Source: Streptococcus oralis (GTDB lineage Bacteria; Bacillota; Bacilli; Lactobacillales; Streptococcaceae). Taken from it: a DNA stretch of 64,000 nt. The stretch spans positions 62,001 through 126,000 of the forward strand of contig NZ_CP019562.1 of NCBI RefSeq assembly GCF_001983955.1, written 5' to 3'. Of this stretch, positions 1 through 6,110 are shown piece after piece; position 1 is the stretch's first letter, and each line of letters begins with the position of its first letter. Below the pieces are notes generated by a model, which had not been told where the DNA came from, searched no databases, and was given only the letters and a program-made list of their open reading frames with translations. The translations under genes were made by a program, and so were the position numbers.

Positions 1-252
1 GATTTAAAGTCTAAGATTTTGGAAGCAGTGGAACGGTATTTAAAAAGCCATGAGAAAGTACCTCAAAAAAGATTAGATTTGATCAGTAAGGTGGAACTAA
101 AGGAAGAACTGGGCATAGGAGATAAAACCTTGATAAAATGGGAAGGTGCAGGACTACCGCAGTATATACCGCCTATTGAAGATACTAGAAAAGCGTATTA
201 TAAAATCTCAGACGTTTTAAAGTTTTTGGGGGTAGATGATGGCAAAGACTAA
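1..252 (+). CDS. Helix-turn-helix satellite/phage protein (5' end outside window)
   Basis: The frame is open to the left edge: codons 1-18 contain no stop before the first possible TTG at 19, so the true start lies outside the window. The C-terminal 83 residues visible include a helix-turn-helix-like stretch (VELKEELGIGDKTLIKWE) followed by a typical recognition-helix and wing context (AYYKISDVLKFLGV). This is the pattern of small MerR/excisionase-type DNA-binding proteins that precede replication genes in streptococcal phages and satellites. It overlaps the next gene by 14 bases, which suggests co-transcription with the replication module. Which DNA it binds cannot be seen. It could be an excisionase, a repressor-like regulator or an origin-binding accessory protein. 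Confidence 0.6.
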   Translation, partial: DLKSKILEAVERYLKSHEKVPQKRLDLISKVELKEELGIGDKTLIKWEGAGLPQYIPPIEDTRKAYYKISDVLKFLGVDDGKD

Positions 253-1096
253 AATATATTTTTGGTTAAAAGTTGATAAGAAGTTTTTTGATAATCTTTT
301 TATTAAACGACTTAAAAATATGCCTGGTGGCTACACTATGACAGTGATTTATATCCGTCTTATGTTGGAAAGTTTAGAAGATGATTGTATTTTGTACTAT
401 GAGGGGTATTTTGATAATTTGGTACAGGAGCTAGCCTTAAAATTGGATGTGTCCGAGGATGATATAAATATGACAGTTGCATATTTTACAAAATGCGGAC
501 TGATTCAGATAGACGATGATGGCCATGCTACATTATCGCAAGCAAAAGCCATGGTTGAGAGTGAAACAAACTGGGCGAAATATAAGCGAGACCAAAGAAA
601 AAATAGTCAAGATATACCAAAATTGGAGAATGTCCAAAATAAAAAGACTATTTCCAACTCATGTCCAACAGATATAGAGATAGATAAAGAGTCAGATAAA
701 GAGTTATATAAAGAATATATATTGTCAGGTAAACCTGACTTTACTTTCCCAAATTGGTTAACTCCGAGAATGATTGAGGAAATAACTAAAGGACATCCTG
801 AGAAGTATTTAATAAGAATCCCTCTAGCTTATCTGAATCATACAGTTGGGAAAAATTATAAATATTTGGACAAAAACTTGAAGCCGATAATGGCACGATT
901 CAAAGAAGGCTATACACTTGAAGATTTTAAACAGGTGATAGATATTAAAACGGCAGAATGGAAGGATAGTCCTGAGTTTTCTAAATATCTGAGACCAGAA
1001 ACACTTTTCGGAACTAAGTTTGACGGTTATTTGAATCAAAAGCCTAAAACCATAAAAGGGAAGTCCGAAGGCAACTTTCCAGATCTACCATTTTAG
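239..1096 (+). CDS. Phage-type replisome organiser (DnaD-like)
   Basis: A 285-residue protein with two recognisable parts. The N-terminal part (about 1-120, starting AKTKIYFWLKVDKKFF) resembles the phage replisome organiser N-terminal domain, a winged-helix origin-binding module. The C-terminal part (about 190-275) carries the motifs ARFKEGYTLEDFKQVID and LRPETLFGTKFDGYLN, which mark the conserved phage DnaD-like C-terminal domain. Such proteins bind the element's origin and recruit the helicase loader. The next gene is that loader, 11 bases downstream. ATGATG offers two starts, at 236 and 239. The G-rich ribosome site at 228-232 is better spaced for 239. The middle (about 125-170) is low-complexity and polar, a likely linker. 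The family assignment is firm; origin binding is inferred. Confidence 0.85.
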   Translation: MAKTKIYFWLKVDKKFFDNLFIKRLKNMPGGYTMTVIYIRLMLESLEDDCILYYEGYFDNLVQELALKLDVSEDDINMTVAYFTKCGLIQIDDDGHATLSQAKAMVESETNWAKYKRDQRKNSQDIPKLENVQNKKTISNSCPTDIEIDKESDKELYKEYILSGKPDFTFPNWLTPRMIEEITKGHPEKYLIRIPLAYLNHTVGKNYKYLDKNLKPIMARFKEGYTLEDFKQVIDIKTAEWKDSPEFSKYLRPETLFGTKFDGYLNQKPKTIKGKSEGNFPDLPF

Positions 1097-1107
1097 GAGT
1101 TGCAAAG

Positions 1108-1953
1108 ATGAAGGAACAATTTAAAGAATTTAATAACAGAAAAATATCGGATAAAGTTTGCGATATTCACCAGGTAAATTATTGGGAAATTTCTGTACCA
1201 GTGTTAGGGAGTTCAGAAAGAAAAGTACAAGCATTTTGCCCGGAGTGTGTAAAGGGAGAGATTAAACAAAAAGAACAAGACCTATTACAGCAGTTCGAGG
1301 ACAGACAGGCTTACTTTAAAACTTATGATGTCTTAATGCGTGATAGTACGATCCCTAACGAGTTGAAAGGAGCAACGTTTGATAATTTCTTTGTTAAGAC
1401 GACAGAAGAGCGTCAGATGTTAGAGTTTGTAAAGGGGCAAGTCCAGAAGTACCTTGCAGGTATGACGGGAAATACTTTAATCAGTGGTAGCACAGGAATA
1501 GGAAAAAGTCATTTATCTCTTGCCTTGGCTAAAGAAATCAATGAGAGTTTTAGGGAGAAGCACGAGCCTAAGAGTGTCTTGTTTGTCAGCTTAACCGAGA
1601 TTATCAAGCAGATAAAAGAAGGCTGGGCTTATGGAAGAAATGCAAACTTAACAGAGTATGAGGCGGTTAAAAAGCTTGTTGATGTAGATTTTCTAATCAT
1701 CGATGACCTGGGGGCAAAAAATGGGACGGTAACACCTAAGAGTGACTGGGAACAGGATTTCTTGTTTGATATTATCAACAATCGAGAAACTACGATTTTC
1801 AACACGAACCTAGATAGTAGCGAACTGCGGACTGTTTACAATGCTAGAAATTCAAGTAGAATTTTGAAAGGTTTAGAAGGGAACACTTTCAAGGCTTTTA
1901 CGATCAAAGACAAGAGATACACTATAAACACAGTGAGGGGAGAATTTCAATGA
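1108..1953 (+). CDS. DnaC/DnaI-type helicase loader ATPase
   Basis: A 281-residue AAA+ ATPase. The N-terminus has a His/Cys cluster (CDIHQVNYW then CPEC), probably a zinc-binding helicase-interaction region as in DnaI. Walker A is GSTGIGKSHL at about residue 126, Walker B is FLIIDDLGA at about 194, and a sensor-type segment is TTIFNTNL. The family loads replicative helicase on phage or chromosomal origins. It directly follows the replisome organiser and its stop overlaps the start of the next small ORF (ATGA), so it is part of one replication operon. Its presence with a dedicated organiser means the element replicates itself after induction rather than relying on passive replication. Confidence 0.88.
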   Translation: MKEQFKEFNNRKISDKVCDIHQVNYWEISVPVLGSSERKVQAFCPECVKGEIKQKEQDLLQQFEDRQAYFKTYDVLMRDSTIPNELKGATFDNFFVKTTEERQMLEFVKGQVQKYLAGMTGNTLISGSTGIGKSHLSLALAKEINESFREKHEPKSVLFVSLTEIIKQIKEGWAYGRNANLTEYEAVKKLVDVDFLIIDDLGAKNGTVTPKSDWEQDFLFDIINNRETTIFNTNLDSSELRTVYNARNSSRILKGLEGNTFKAFTIKDKRYTINTVRGEFQ

Positions 1954-2111
1954 ATGATGATAAAATGCGATTTGCAACAGAAAAAGGCTTTGTTGTCTAC
2001 GAAAAATGTGGTATAATAGAGATAGAAAAAGTTCCAAGGTTTGGAGAGATAACTTTATTCTACTCAGATGGGAAATTTACCCATCTAGTCAAAAAAGAAA
2101 CTAAAAAATAG
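1950..2111 (+). CDS. Small phage-type protein (XtrA-like?)
   Basis: A 53-codon ORF that starts in the ATGA overlapping the stop of the DnaC-like gene, so it is probably translated by coupling. The product is a small, beta-rich-looking protein with the central segment VPRFGEITLFYSDGKFTHL. That layout (short hydrophobic strands, a P-x-x-GE-I turn, lysine-rich end) recalls the small XtrA/YqaO phage proteins, but the resemblance is weak and from memory. No enzymatic motif is visible. The stop is followed 18 bases later by a strong terminator, so this closes the replication operon. Confidence 0.6.
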   Translation: MNDDKMRFATEKGFVVYEKCGIIEIEKVPRFGEITLFYSDGKFTHLVKKETKK

Positions 2112-2129
2112 GTCTATTGAGAACAACTC

Positions 2130-2175
2130 AGGGACATACCGTAAGCATATAATGCTAGTGGTATGTCCCTTTTTG
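2130..2175 (+). terminator. Terminator ending the replication operon
   Basis: An 11-bp stem (AGGGACATACC with GGTATGTCCCT) is closed by a 19-base loop that itself can fold (AGCAT/ATGCT), followed by TTTTTG. It separates the replication genes from the structural-type genes. Confidence 0.85.
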
Positions 2176-2200
2176 TTTGCATAGAAAGGGGGTGAGGAAG

Positions 2201-2431
2201 ATGTCAGGAGATACTTCTTTAGGGTATGTAGTAGCCAATAAGTTTTCTATGGATCCAGATAAAAGACAGAAAATCTTTTCTCAGTGTAAAAAAGAAGATG
2301 ATAGCTTAGAACAACGGAAACAAGAAATACTAGAAAAATATGCTAACAAACAAGACAAATCAAAATCTAGAAAAGATGATTCTAAAGGCTCGGAGAGTTC
2401 TAAAAGAAAAGCTAAAAGCAAAGAATTTTAG
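2201..2431 (+). CDS. Small charged protein of unknown function
   Basis: A 76-residue protein preceded by AAAGGGGGTGAGG. The ATG at 2201 is chosen over an upstream TTG at 2177. The N-terminal third looks folded (SGDTSLGYVVANKFSMDP); the rest is highly charged, rich in Lys, Ser, Asp and Glu, and likely helical then disordered. I do not recognise a family. It lies after a terminator and immediately before the capsid-like gene, a place where phages keep scaffold or head-assembly helpers, and its composition would suit a scaffold-like or nucleic-acid-associated protein. That is inference only. Confidence 0.6.
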   Translation: MSGDTSLGYVVANKFSMDPDKRQKIFSQCKKEDDSLEQRKQEILEKYANKQDKSKSRKDDSKGSESSKRKAKSKEF

Positions 2432-2480
2432 AAAAAATTATAAACAAAAATCAGATATTAAAAGATGAAGGAGCAAAAAA

Positions 2481-3341
2481 ATGACAACTAACTTAGCTAA
2501 ACAAAAAGAAAATCTAGAAGCTTATATCCGAAGTACGGGTTATAACACTAGAGGGATGAACGTAGAAAATAATCATGTACTCATTGAAAAACCAATCCTT
2601 GATAGTTACGAAAATGAACATCAACGTAAAGAACTGGTTGATCTAGTAAATGTTATTGAGACTCGTACCCGTGGTGGGAAGTATGAAGTAACTGACTTTG
2701 AATCTGATTCATTACAAGAAGTTAGCGAAAATTCGGTTGAGAGAACAGAAGCAGATAAAAAGAAAACTATCAGCGTTGATTACTTAGTTAAATTATTCAG
2801 TGGAAAACTTGATTTTTCACAGGAACAATTAGACGATGGTCAATATAATTTAACGGATTTTCTTGGTAAGAAGATTATTAAATTAAAACGTAGAACACGA
2901 AATAAAGAGATTGGGAAAATTCTCCAAACTGCGAAAGTGCAGACTGCTACAAGTATCGACGACTTGAAATCTATTGTTTCTTTAATCAATCCAGAGCGCA
3001 ATGTATCTATGGTTGTTAGTCAATCACTATTTAGTGTCTTAGAAAAAATGAAAGACACTTCAGGAAATTATCTTCTTAAGGTTGATAAAGAGACAGGGAC
3101 AAGTGAAACATTCTTTGTAGATAACTTTTTAATTGTAGATGATACAACATTAGGGAATAAAGGTGATAAAAAAGGCTTTATCGGAGATCTAGAAAACTTT
3201 GTTACTTTGTTTGATCGAAAGAAAGATACACTTAGTTGGGTGAATGCGAATGACTATTTTGGGAAACGGTTGATTTTACATACCCGATTTGATGTAAAAA
3301 AAATTGAAGAAGATTGTGGTTACTTTATTCAATGGAACTAG
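2481..3341 (+). CDS. HK97-fold major capsid-like protein
   Basis: A 286-residue protein that reads as an HK97-type major capsid protein. The N-terminal about 95 residues are helical and charged (LAKQKENLEAYIRS at the start), like the delta domain. The C-terminal half carries the family pattern: a segment of the form SMVVSQSLFSVLEKMKDTSG then YLLKV, a DNFLIVDD strand, then FIGDLENFVTLFDR, and near the end RFDVKKIEEDCGYFIQW. It shares an operon with the coiled-coil gene 9 bases downstream. At 286 residues it is near the lower end for the family. In a satellite context such a protein could build its own small capsid or modify a helper's. The fold call is good; the role is inference. Confidence 0.75.
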   Translation: MTTNLAKQKENLEAYIRSTGYNTRGMNVENNHVLIEKPILDSYENEHQRKELVDLVNVIETRTRGGKYEVTDFESDSLQEVSENSVERTEADKKKTISVDYLVKLFSGKLDFSQEQLDDGQYNLTDFLGKKIIKLKRRTRNKEIGKILQTAKVQTATSIDDLKSIVSLINPERNVSMVVSQSLFSVLEKMKDTSGNYLLKVDKETGTSETFFVDNFLIVDDTTLGNKGDKKGFIGDLENFVTLFDRKKDTLSWVNANDYFGKRLILHTRFDVKKIEEDCGYFIQWN

Positions 3342-3350
3342 GAGAAAGAA

Positions 3351-3899
3351 ATGGATATTAATCAAGTATTTGAAACACTGGATGATCTAGATAATAAAAA
3401 AAGTAAGATTAATTCAGCACGAGAACAGTTAAGCGAAAAAAGGAAGAGTCTTTTAGGCAATCAAACAGTTTCATTTGAGAATATAGATAATTTTTTATCT
3501 AACAACTTAGAGTCTTTGGAACAGCTTGAAAAGATGGAAAAAGCTATTAATTCTCTTCAGGAAAAATATAATAGTGATTTTTCAGAAGCTAAAGCAGTCA
3601 TCTTTGAATACATTTTTAAAGAAACTAAGCAACGGATGGAAACTAAGAAGATCTATAAACAATACCGAAAGAAACTTAGACGAATTCTGGACGCATATGA
3701 TGAAATTCAAGAACTAAAGAAGGATGTAGAAGAAATCCATACAGGTGTAGTCAGGGAAATAAGTCAGAAACATTCTCTATCGACGTATCGAACAGAAGTA
3801 AGTCCGCTTACTGTCCTACCATTCTTAAACCCTGATATTAGCGGGTGGATGGATTTTTCTAAGGAATATCGGGACATCAAAGTGTATTTAGAAAAATAG
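3351..3899 (+). CDS. Coiled-coil protein, unknown function
   Basis: A 182-residue protein dominated by heptad-like charged helices (for example QVFETLDDLDNKKSKINSAR and later LRRILDAYDEIQELKKDVEE), with a short non-helical C-terminus containing PLTVLPFLNPDISGWMDF. No enzymatic motif is seen. It begins 9 bases after the capsid-like gene with a GGAGAAAG ribosome site and ends before a hairpin, so it is the last gene of that two- or three-gene unit. Position and coiled-coil character would suit a scaffolding, size-determination or anti-helper protein. None of these is shown by the sequence. Confidence 0.65.
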   Translation: MDINQVFETLDDLDNKKSKINSAREQLSEKRKSLLGNQTVSFENIDNFLSNNLESLEQLEKMEKAINSLQEKYNSDFSEAKAVIFEYIFKETKQRMETKKIYKQYRKKLRRILDAYDEIQELKKDVEEIHTGVVREISQKHSLSTYRTEVSPLTVLPFLNPDISGWMDFSKEYRDIKVYLEK

Positions 3900-3915
3900 G
3901 GAACAAATTAAGTAA

Positions 3916-3969
3916 GGCTAGTGATATATGGCTGAAACAGAAGAGATATCGCTAGTCCTACTTTTATGC
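3916..3969 (+). terminator. Possible terminator after the coiled-coil gene
   Basis: GGCTAGTGATAT can pair with ATATCGCTAGTCC (one bulge, one G-T pair) around an 18-base loop, followed by TACTTTTATG. The T run is short, so termination may be partial. Confidence 0.5.
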
Positions 3970-4276
3970 TTTACTAAATTTCACATAACAAAGTAAGCAT
4001 AAACTGAAAAGAAGTAATAGCTTGAAAGCAAGGTATATCAGGGGGTTACAGAATGGAGTGAGTTTCACAGAATGTAAGATATGAGAAACTGAGGGGATAA
4101 ACTAAAGAAATTTCCCTTGAACTTGTCATACCGAAGAGTTGTCAAACTTAAAACAATGATACCTGGTAAGTGGAGTGTTGGAAGGCTTTTAGCGCTTTTT
4201 GTCAGTTTGACAGAATTTACAATTTGACAAATTGCAAGATAAAAAAATTTTTAAATTTAAGTGGAGGTACTTGCCT
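3970..4276 (+). other. Non-coding stretch before the late regulator
   Basis: About 300 bases with no supported gene. It contains three ACAGAAT motifs (near 4048, 4069 and 4210), an inverted repeat TGTCA-GTT-TGACA near 4200, and a perfect 15-base palindrome at 4220-4234. It then ends in the ribosome site of the next gene. It probably holds the promoter and operators for the late regulator. Confidence 0.5.
4220..4234. promoter_or_regulatory. Perfect palindrome upstream of late regulator
   Basis: CAATTTG-A-CAAATTG: seven-base arms around one central base, 43 bases before the start at 4277 and next to a second inverted repeat (TGTCAGTTTGACA). The spacing suits an operator for a dimeric regulator. 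Confidence 0.5.
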
Positions 4277-4687
4277 ATGTACGAGTTGAGTAACAGAGAC
4301 CTGGACGGGATAGATATTGAGTTAGGGCGATATAGAACGCTTGCTAATAAAATTTATTTGAGAAGACAGGAACTGATACATAATAAGAAACATAGCACTG
4401 AAGATTATACTGGTGGGAAAGGAAAGACAGTATCTAGTCCTACTGAAGCGACAATCATTAGAATTGAAGAAGACCAAACACTAAGATATTTAGAAGGTTT
4501 CAAACTAGTTGTAGATACCTTGATGGAAAACTTAATTGAAAGTGATCTAGTAATTTTTAAAATGAGATATTTAGAAGCTGGTGCGACTTGGGAAGACGTG
4601 GCAGAGAAACTAAATAAAACTACTCGTTATATAAATAGCCGTAGAAAGGTAATCGCTAAAAGATTTATAGAACTGAAAGGATATTGA
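4277..4687 (+). CDS. ArpU/RinA-type phage late transcriptional regulator
   Basis: A 136-residue protein. The start at 4277 is preferred over 4232 because GGAGG at 4263-4267 is nine bases upstream. The N-terminal half is a charged helical segment (IDIELGRYRTLANKIYLRRQ). The C-terminal half has a sigma-70-region-4-like helix-turn-helix: RYLEAGATWEDVAEKLNKTT then RYINSRRKVIAKRF. This is the layout of ArpU/RinA-family proteins that switch on packaging and structural genes in Gram-positive phages and their satellites. It is flanked by a palindrome-rich leader and by an unusual C-tract region. Family call moderate to good; target unknown. Confidence 0.75.
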   Translation: MYELSNRDLDGIDIELGRYRTLANKIYLRRQELIHNKKHSTEDYTGGKGKTVSSPTEATIIRIEEDQTLRYLEGFKLVVDTLMENLIESDLVIFKMRYLEAGATWEDVAEKLNKTTRYINSRRKVIAKRFIELKGY

Positions 4688-4691
4688 CACT

Positions 4692-4760
4692 CCCCCCCCC
4701 ACTTTGTAAAGCATTTTCGTTGATTTTAGGTACCGGGAGCGGTAACTTTTTCCAAGTCGG
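4692..4760 (+). other. C9 tract and inverted repeat, possible packaging-site region
   Basis: Immediately after the late regulator is a run of nine C (4692-4700). It is followed about 30 bases later by GGTACCG-GGAG-CGGTAAC, a near-perfect inverted repeat. In cos-type streptococcal phages and some satellites the packaging site lies just after the ArpU-type gene. The location fits but no cos sequence is demonstrated. Confidence 0.35.
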
Positions 4761-4825
4761 AAGCTGTCAACCAAAAAGGGGGTAAAAAGTTGATATTTAA
4801 AAAAAATAGAAGGAGTTTTTAGAAA

Positions 4826-5170
4826 ATGGATTTAGCAGCACAATTAGCAAATATTTTAGCAGAATATTGCGAAGAGGTTAATGAAGAAGTTGATAAAATT
4901 GCGGAGCAAGTCGCTAAAGAAACAGTTAAAGAATTAAAGGAAACTAGCCCTAAAAGAACAGGTAAATATTCAAAAGGATGGCGTAAGAAAAGAGTGAGAA
5001 ATGGAGTTTGGGTCGTATATAGTTTTAAATACGGATCTCTTACTCATTTACTTGAATTTGGACATATTAAACGAAATGGGGGGAGGACTAAGGCGTACCC
5101 TCATTTAAGACCTGCAGAACTGAATGCGATTCAAAAATTTACAGAAAGGATTAAGAACATTTCAAAGTAA
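4826..5170 (+). CDS. HK97 gp10-like head-tail/tail-completion protein
   Basis: A 114-residue protein with the HK97 gp10-like pattern. An N-terminal amphipathic helix (AEQVAKETVKELKETSPKR) is followed by TGKYSKGWR, basic strands, and the family signature LTHLLEFGHIKRNGGRTKAY then PHLRPAE. Proteins of this family form part of the neck or tail terminator in siphophages. Here it stands alone, without portal, connector or tail genes, 138 bases after the late regulator, with an AAGGAG ribosome site. A lone gp10 homologue in a satellite could redirect the helper's tail assembly or be a relic. The family call is strong; the role is open. Confidence 0.82.
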   Translation: MDLAAQLANILAEYCEEVNEEVDKIAEQVAKETVKELKETSPKRTGKYSKGWRKKRVRNGVWVVYSFKYGSLTHLLEFGHIKRNGGRTKAYPHLRPAELNAIQKFTERIKNISK

Positions 5171-5230
5171 ACTATAATTGAATAGTATTAAGTATACTAA
5201 TTAAGTGAGCGAACCAACACATCGTTATTT

Positions 5231-5264
5231 AAGTCCTTAGATTTATTTCTGAGGGCTTTTTATC
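5231..5264 (+). terminator. Terminator at the right end of the satellite
   Basis: AAG-CCTTAGA pairs with TCTGAGG-CTT around a short loop, followed by TTTTTAT. It ends the last recognisable element gene. Confidence 0.65.
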
Positions 5265-5384
5265 CTTGCTTCTCATATTGCTATTTGATAAAATAAAAGT
5301 GCGAGAGGCTTTCGCCCTATCCTCTATGCTTTTATCTTTTTCTTTTGCGGGATTCGGGTTATATATAAGTTTGAGAGGATATGC

Positions 5385-5390
5385 TATAAT
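5385..5390 (+). promoter_or_regulatory. Extended -10 promoter of the candidate small RNA
   Basis: TGC-TATAAT, an extended -10 element. No good -35 is visible at the usual spacing. It sits 7 bases before the structured stretch starting near 5397. Confidence 0.5.
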
Positions 5391-5396
5391 ATTAGC

Positions 5397-5481
5397 AGGT
5401 AATAAAAAAAGCACGTTTGACCGTGCTAGTTTCTTGCCTGCTGAACTCGTCAATATTACGCCCATTTTAGGGCTCTTTTTT
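5397..5481 (+). ncRNA. Candidate structured small RNA
   Basis: About 85 bases. An outer stem AGCAGG/CCTGCT encloses an inner hairpin AGCACG/CGTGCT, followed by a linker and an intrinsic terminator GCCC-ATTTTA-GGGC-TCTTTTTT ending at 5481. Its own extended -10 precedes it. The short, self-terminated layout recalls antisense RNAs of type I toxin-antitoxin loci, but no toxin ORF is found on either strand nearby. It could equally be a trans-acting regulator or an antitoxin left behind. Confidence 0.5.
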
Positions 5482-5579
5482 GTGCACTTTTTTAGGAACT
5501 TTCAAGAAAAACTAAGGCGATTTAATGCCTAATTGTTTTTGAAGAAAGTCAGTATTTCCAAGGGCTTAGCCCTAAAAAT

Positions 5580-5608
5580 TTGACTTATAGAGTGTTAAAT
5601 GATAGTAT
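5580..5608 (+). promoter_or_regulatory. ctsR-clpC promoter
   Basis: TTGACT (5580-5585), 17-base spacer, TAGTAT (5603-5608). Confidence 0.75.
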
Positions 5609-5626
5609 AGTCAAAGATAGTCAAGG
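5609..5626 (+). promoter_or_regulatory. CtsR operator
   Basis: AGTCAAAGATAGTCAA matches the tandem heptamer CtsR box (GGTCAAA-NAN-GGTCAAA type). It abuts the -10 element, so bound CtsR would block its own operon until heat or misfolded protein releases it. Confidence 0.8.
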
Positions 5627-5650
5627 TTCAAAGAAGGAGTTTGATTTACT

Positions 5651-6109
5651 ATGAGATTTAAAAATACATCAGATCATATCGAAGCCTATATCAAGGCTAT
5701 TTTAGACCAATCTGGTATCGTGGAATTGCAACGGAGCCAGTTAGCAGATACCTTCCAGGTTGTACCGAGTCAGATCAACTATGTCATCAAGACCCGCTTT
5801 ACGGAAAGCAGAGGTTACTTGGTTGAGAGCAAGCGTGGTGGTGGAGGCTACATTCGAATAGGCCGGATTGAGTTTTCCAATCATCATGAGATGCTCCGCG
5901 ATTTGCTTTACTCGGTTGGTGAGCGAGTTAGTCAGGAGATCTATGAGGATATTCTCCAGCTTTTGGTGGAGCAGGACTTGATGACCAAACAGGAGATGAC
6001 CTTGCTGACTTCAGTAGCAACAGATCGTGTCCTAGGGGAAGAATCCTCAGTTGTCCGTGCCAATATGCTCCGACAGCTATTACAAGAGGTAGATAGAAAA
6101 GAGAAGTAA
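5651..6109 (+). CDS. ctsR: CtsR, class III heat-shock repressor
   Basis: A 152-residue repressor of clp genes. The N-terminal winged helix-turn-helix (about 1-70) includes FKNTSDHIEAYIKAILDQSG and the glycine-rich wing RGGGGYIRI, the arginine-glycine loop that senses temperature in this family. The C-terminal half (about 75-150) is the helical dimerisation and McsB/ClpC-interaction domain. The strong AAGGAG ribosome site and a CtsR box right upstream show autoregulation. clpC follows with a one-base gap, so both are made from one mRNA. There are no mcsA or mcsB genes, as is usual in streptococci. Confidence 0.95.
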   Translation: MRFKNTSDHIEAYIKAILDQSGIVELQRSQLADTFQVVPSQINYVIKTRFTESRGYLVESKRGGGGYIRIGRIEFSNHHEMLRDLLYSVGERVSQEIYEDILQLLVEQDLMTKQEMTLLTSVATDRVLGEESSVVRANMLRQLLQEVDRKEK

Positions 6110-6110
6110 G

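Larger units (their letters stand above)
5265..5579 (+). other. Non-coding stretch between satellite and ctsR
   Basis: No convincing protein gene; the longest frame (5266-5532) lacks a ribosome site and a natural composition. The stretch holds a candidate small RNA (5397-5481) with its own promoter and terminator, and a short palindrome GGGCTTAGCCC at about 5563-5573 just before the ctsR promoter. The right attachment site of the satellite should lie in this interval, but its left partner is outside the window. Confidence 0.5.

Noticed and set aside
5266..5532. 88-codon hydrophobic ORF between satellite and ctsR
   Set aside because: It runs across the small-RNA promoter and terminator, has no ribosome site, and its composition is that of translated non-coding DNA. 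The opposite-strand frame 5229-5465 is no better.
5460..5640. Fst-type toxin partner for the small RNA
   Set aside because: No minus-strand start codon with a short hydrophobic frame exists in the 180 bases right of the shared terminator, where it would be expected.
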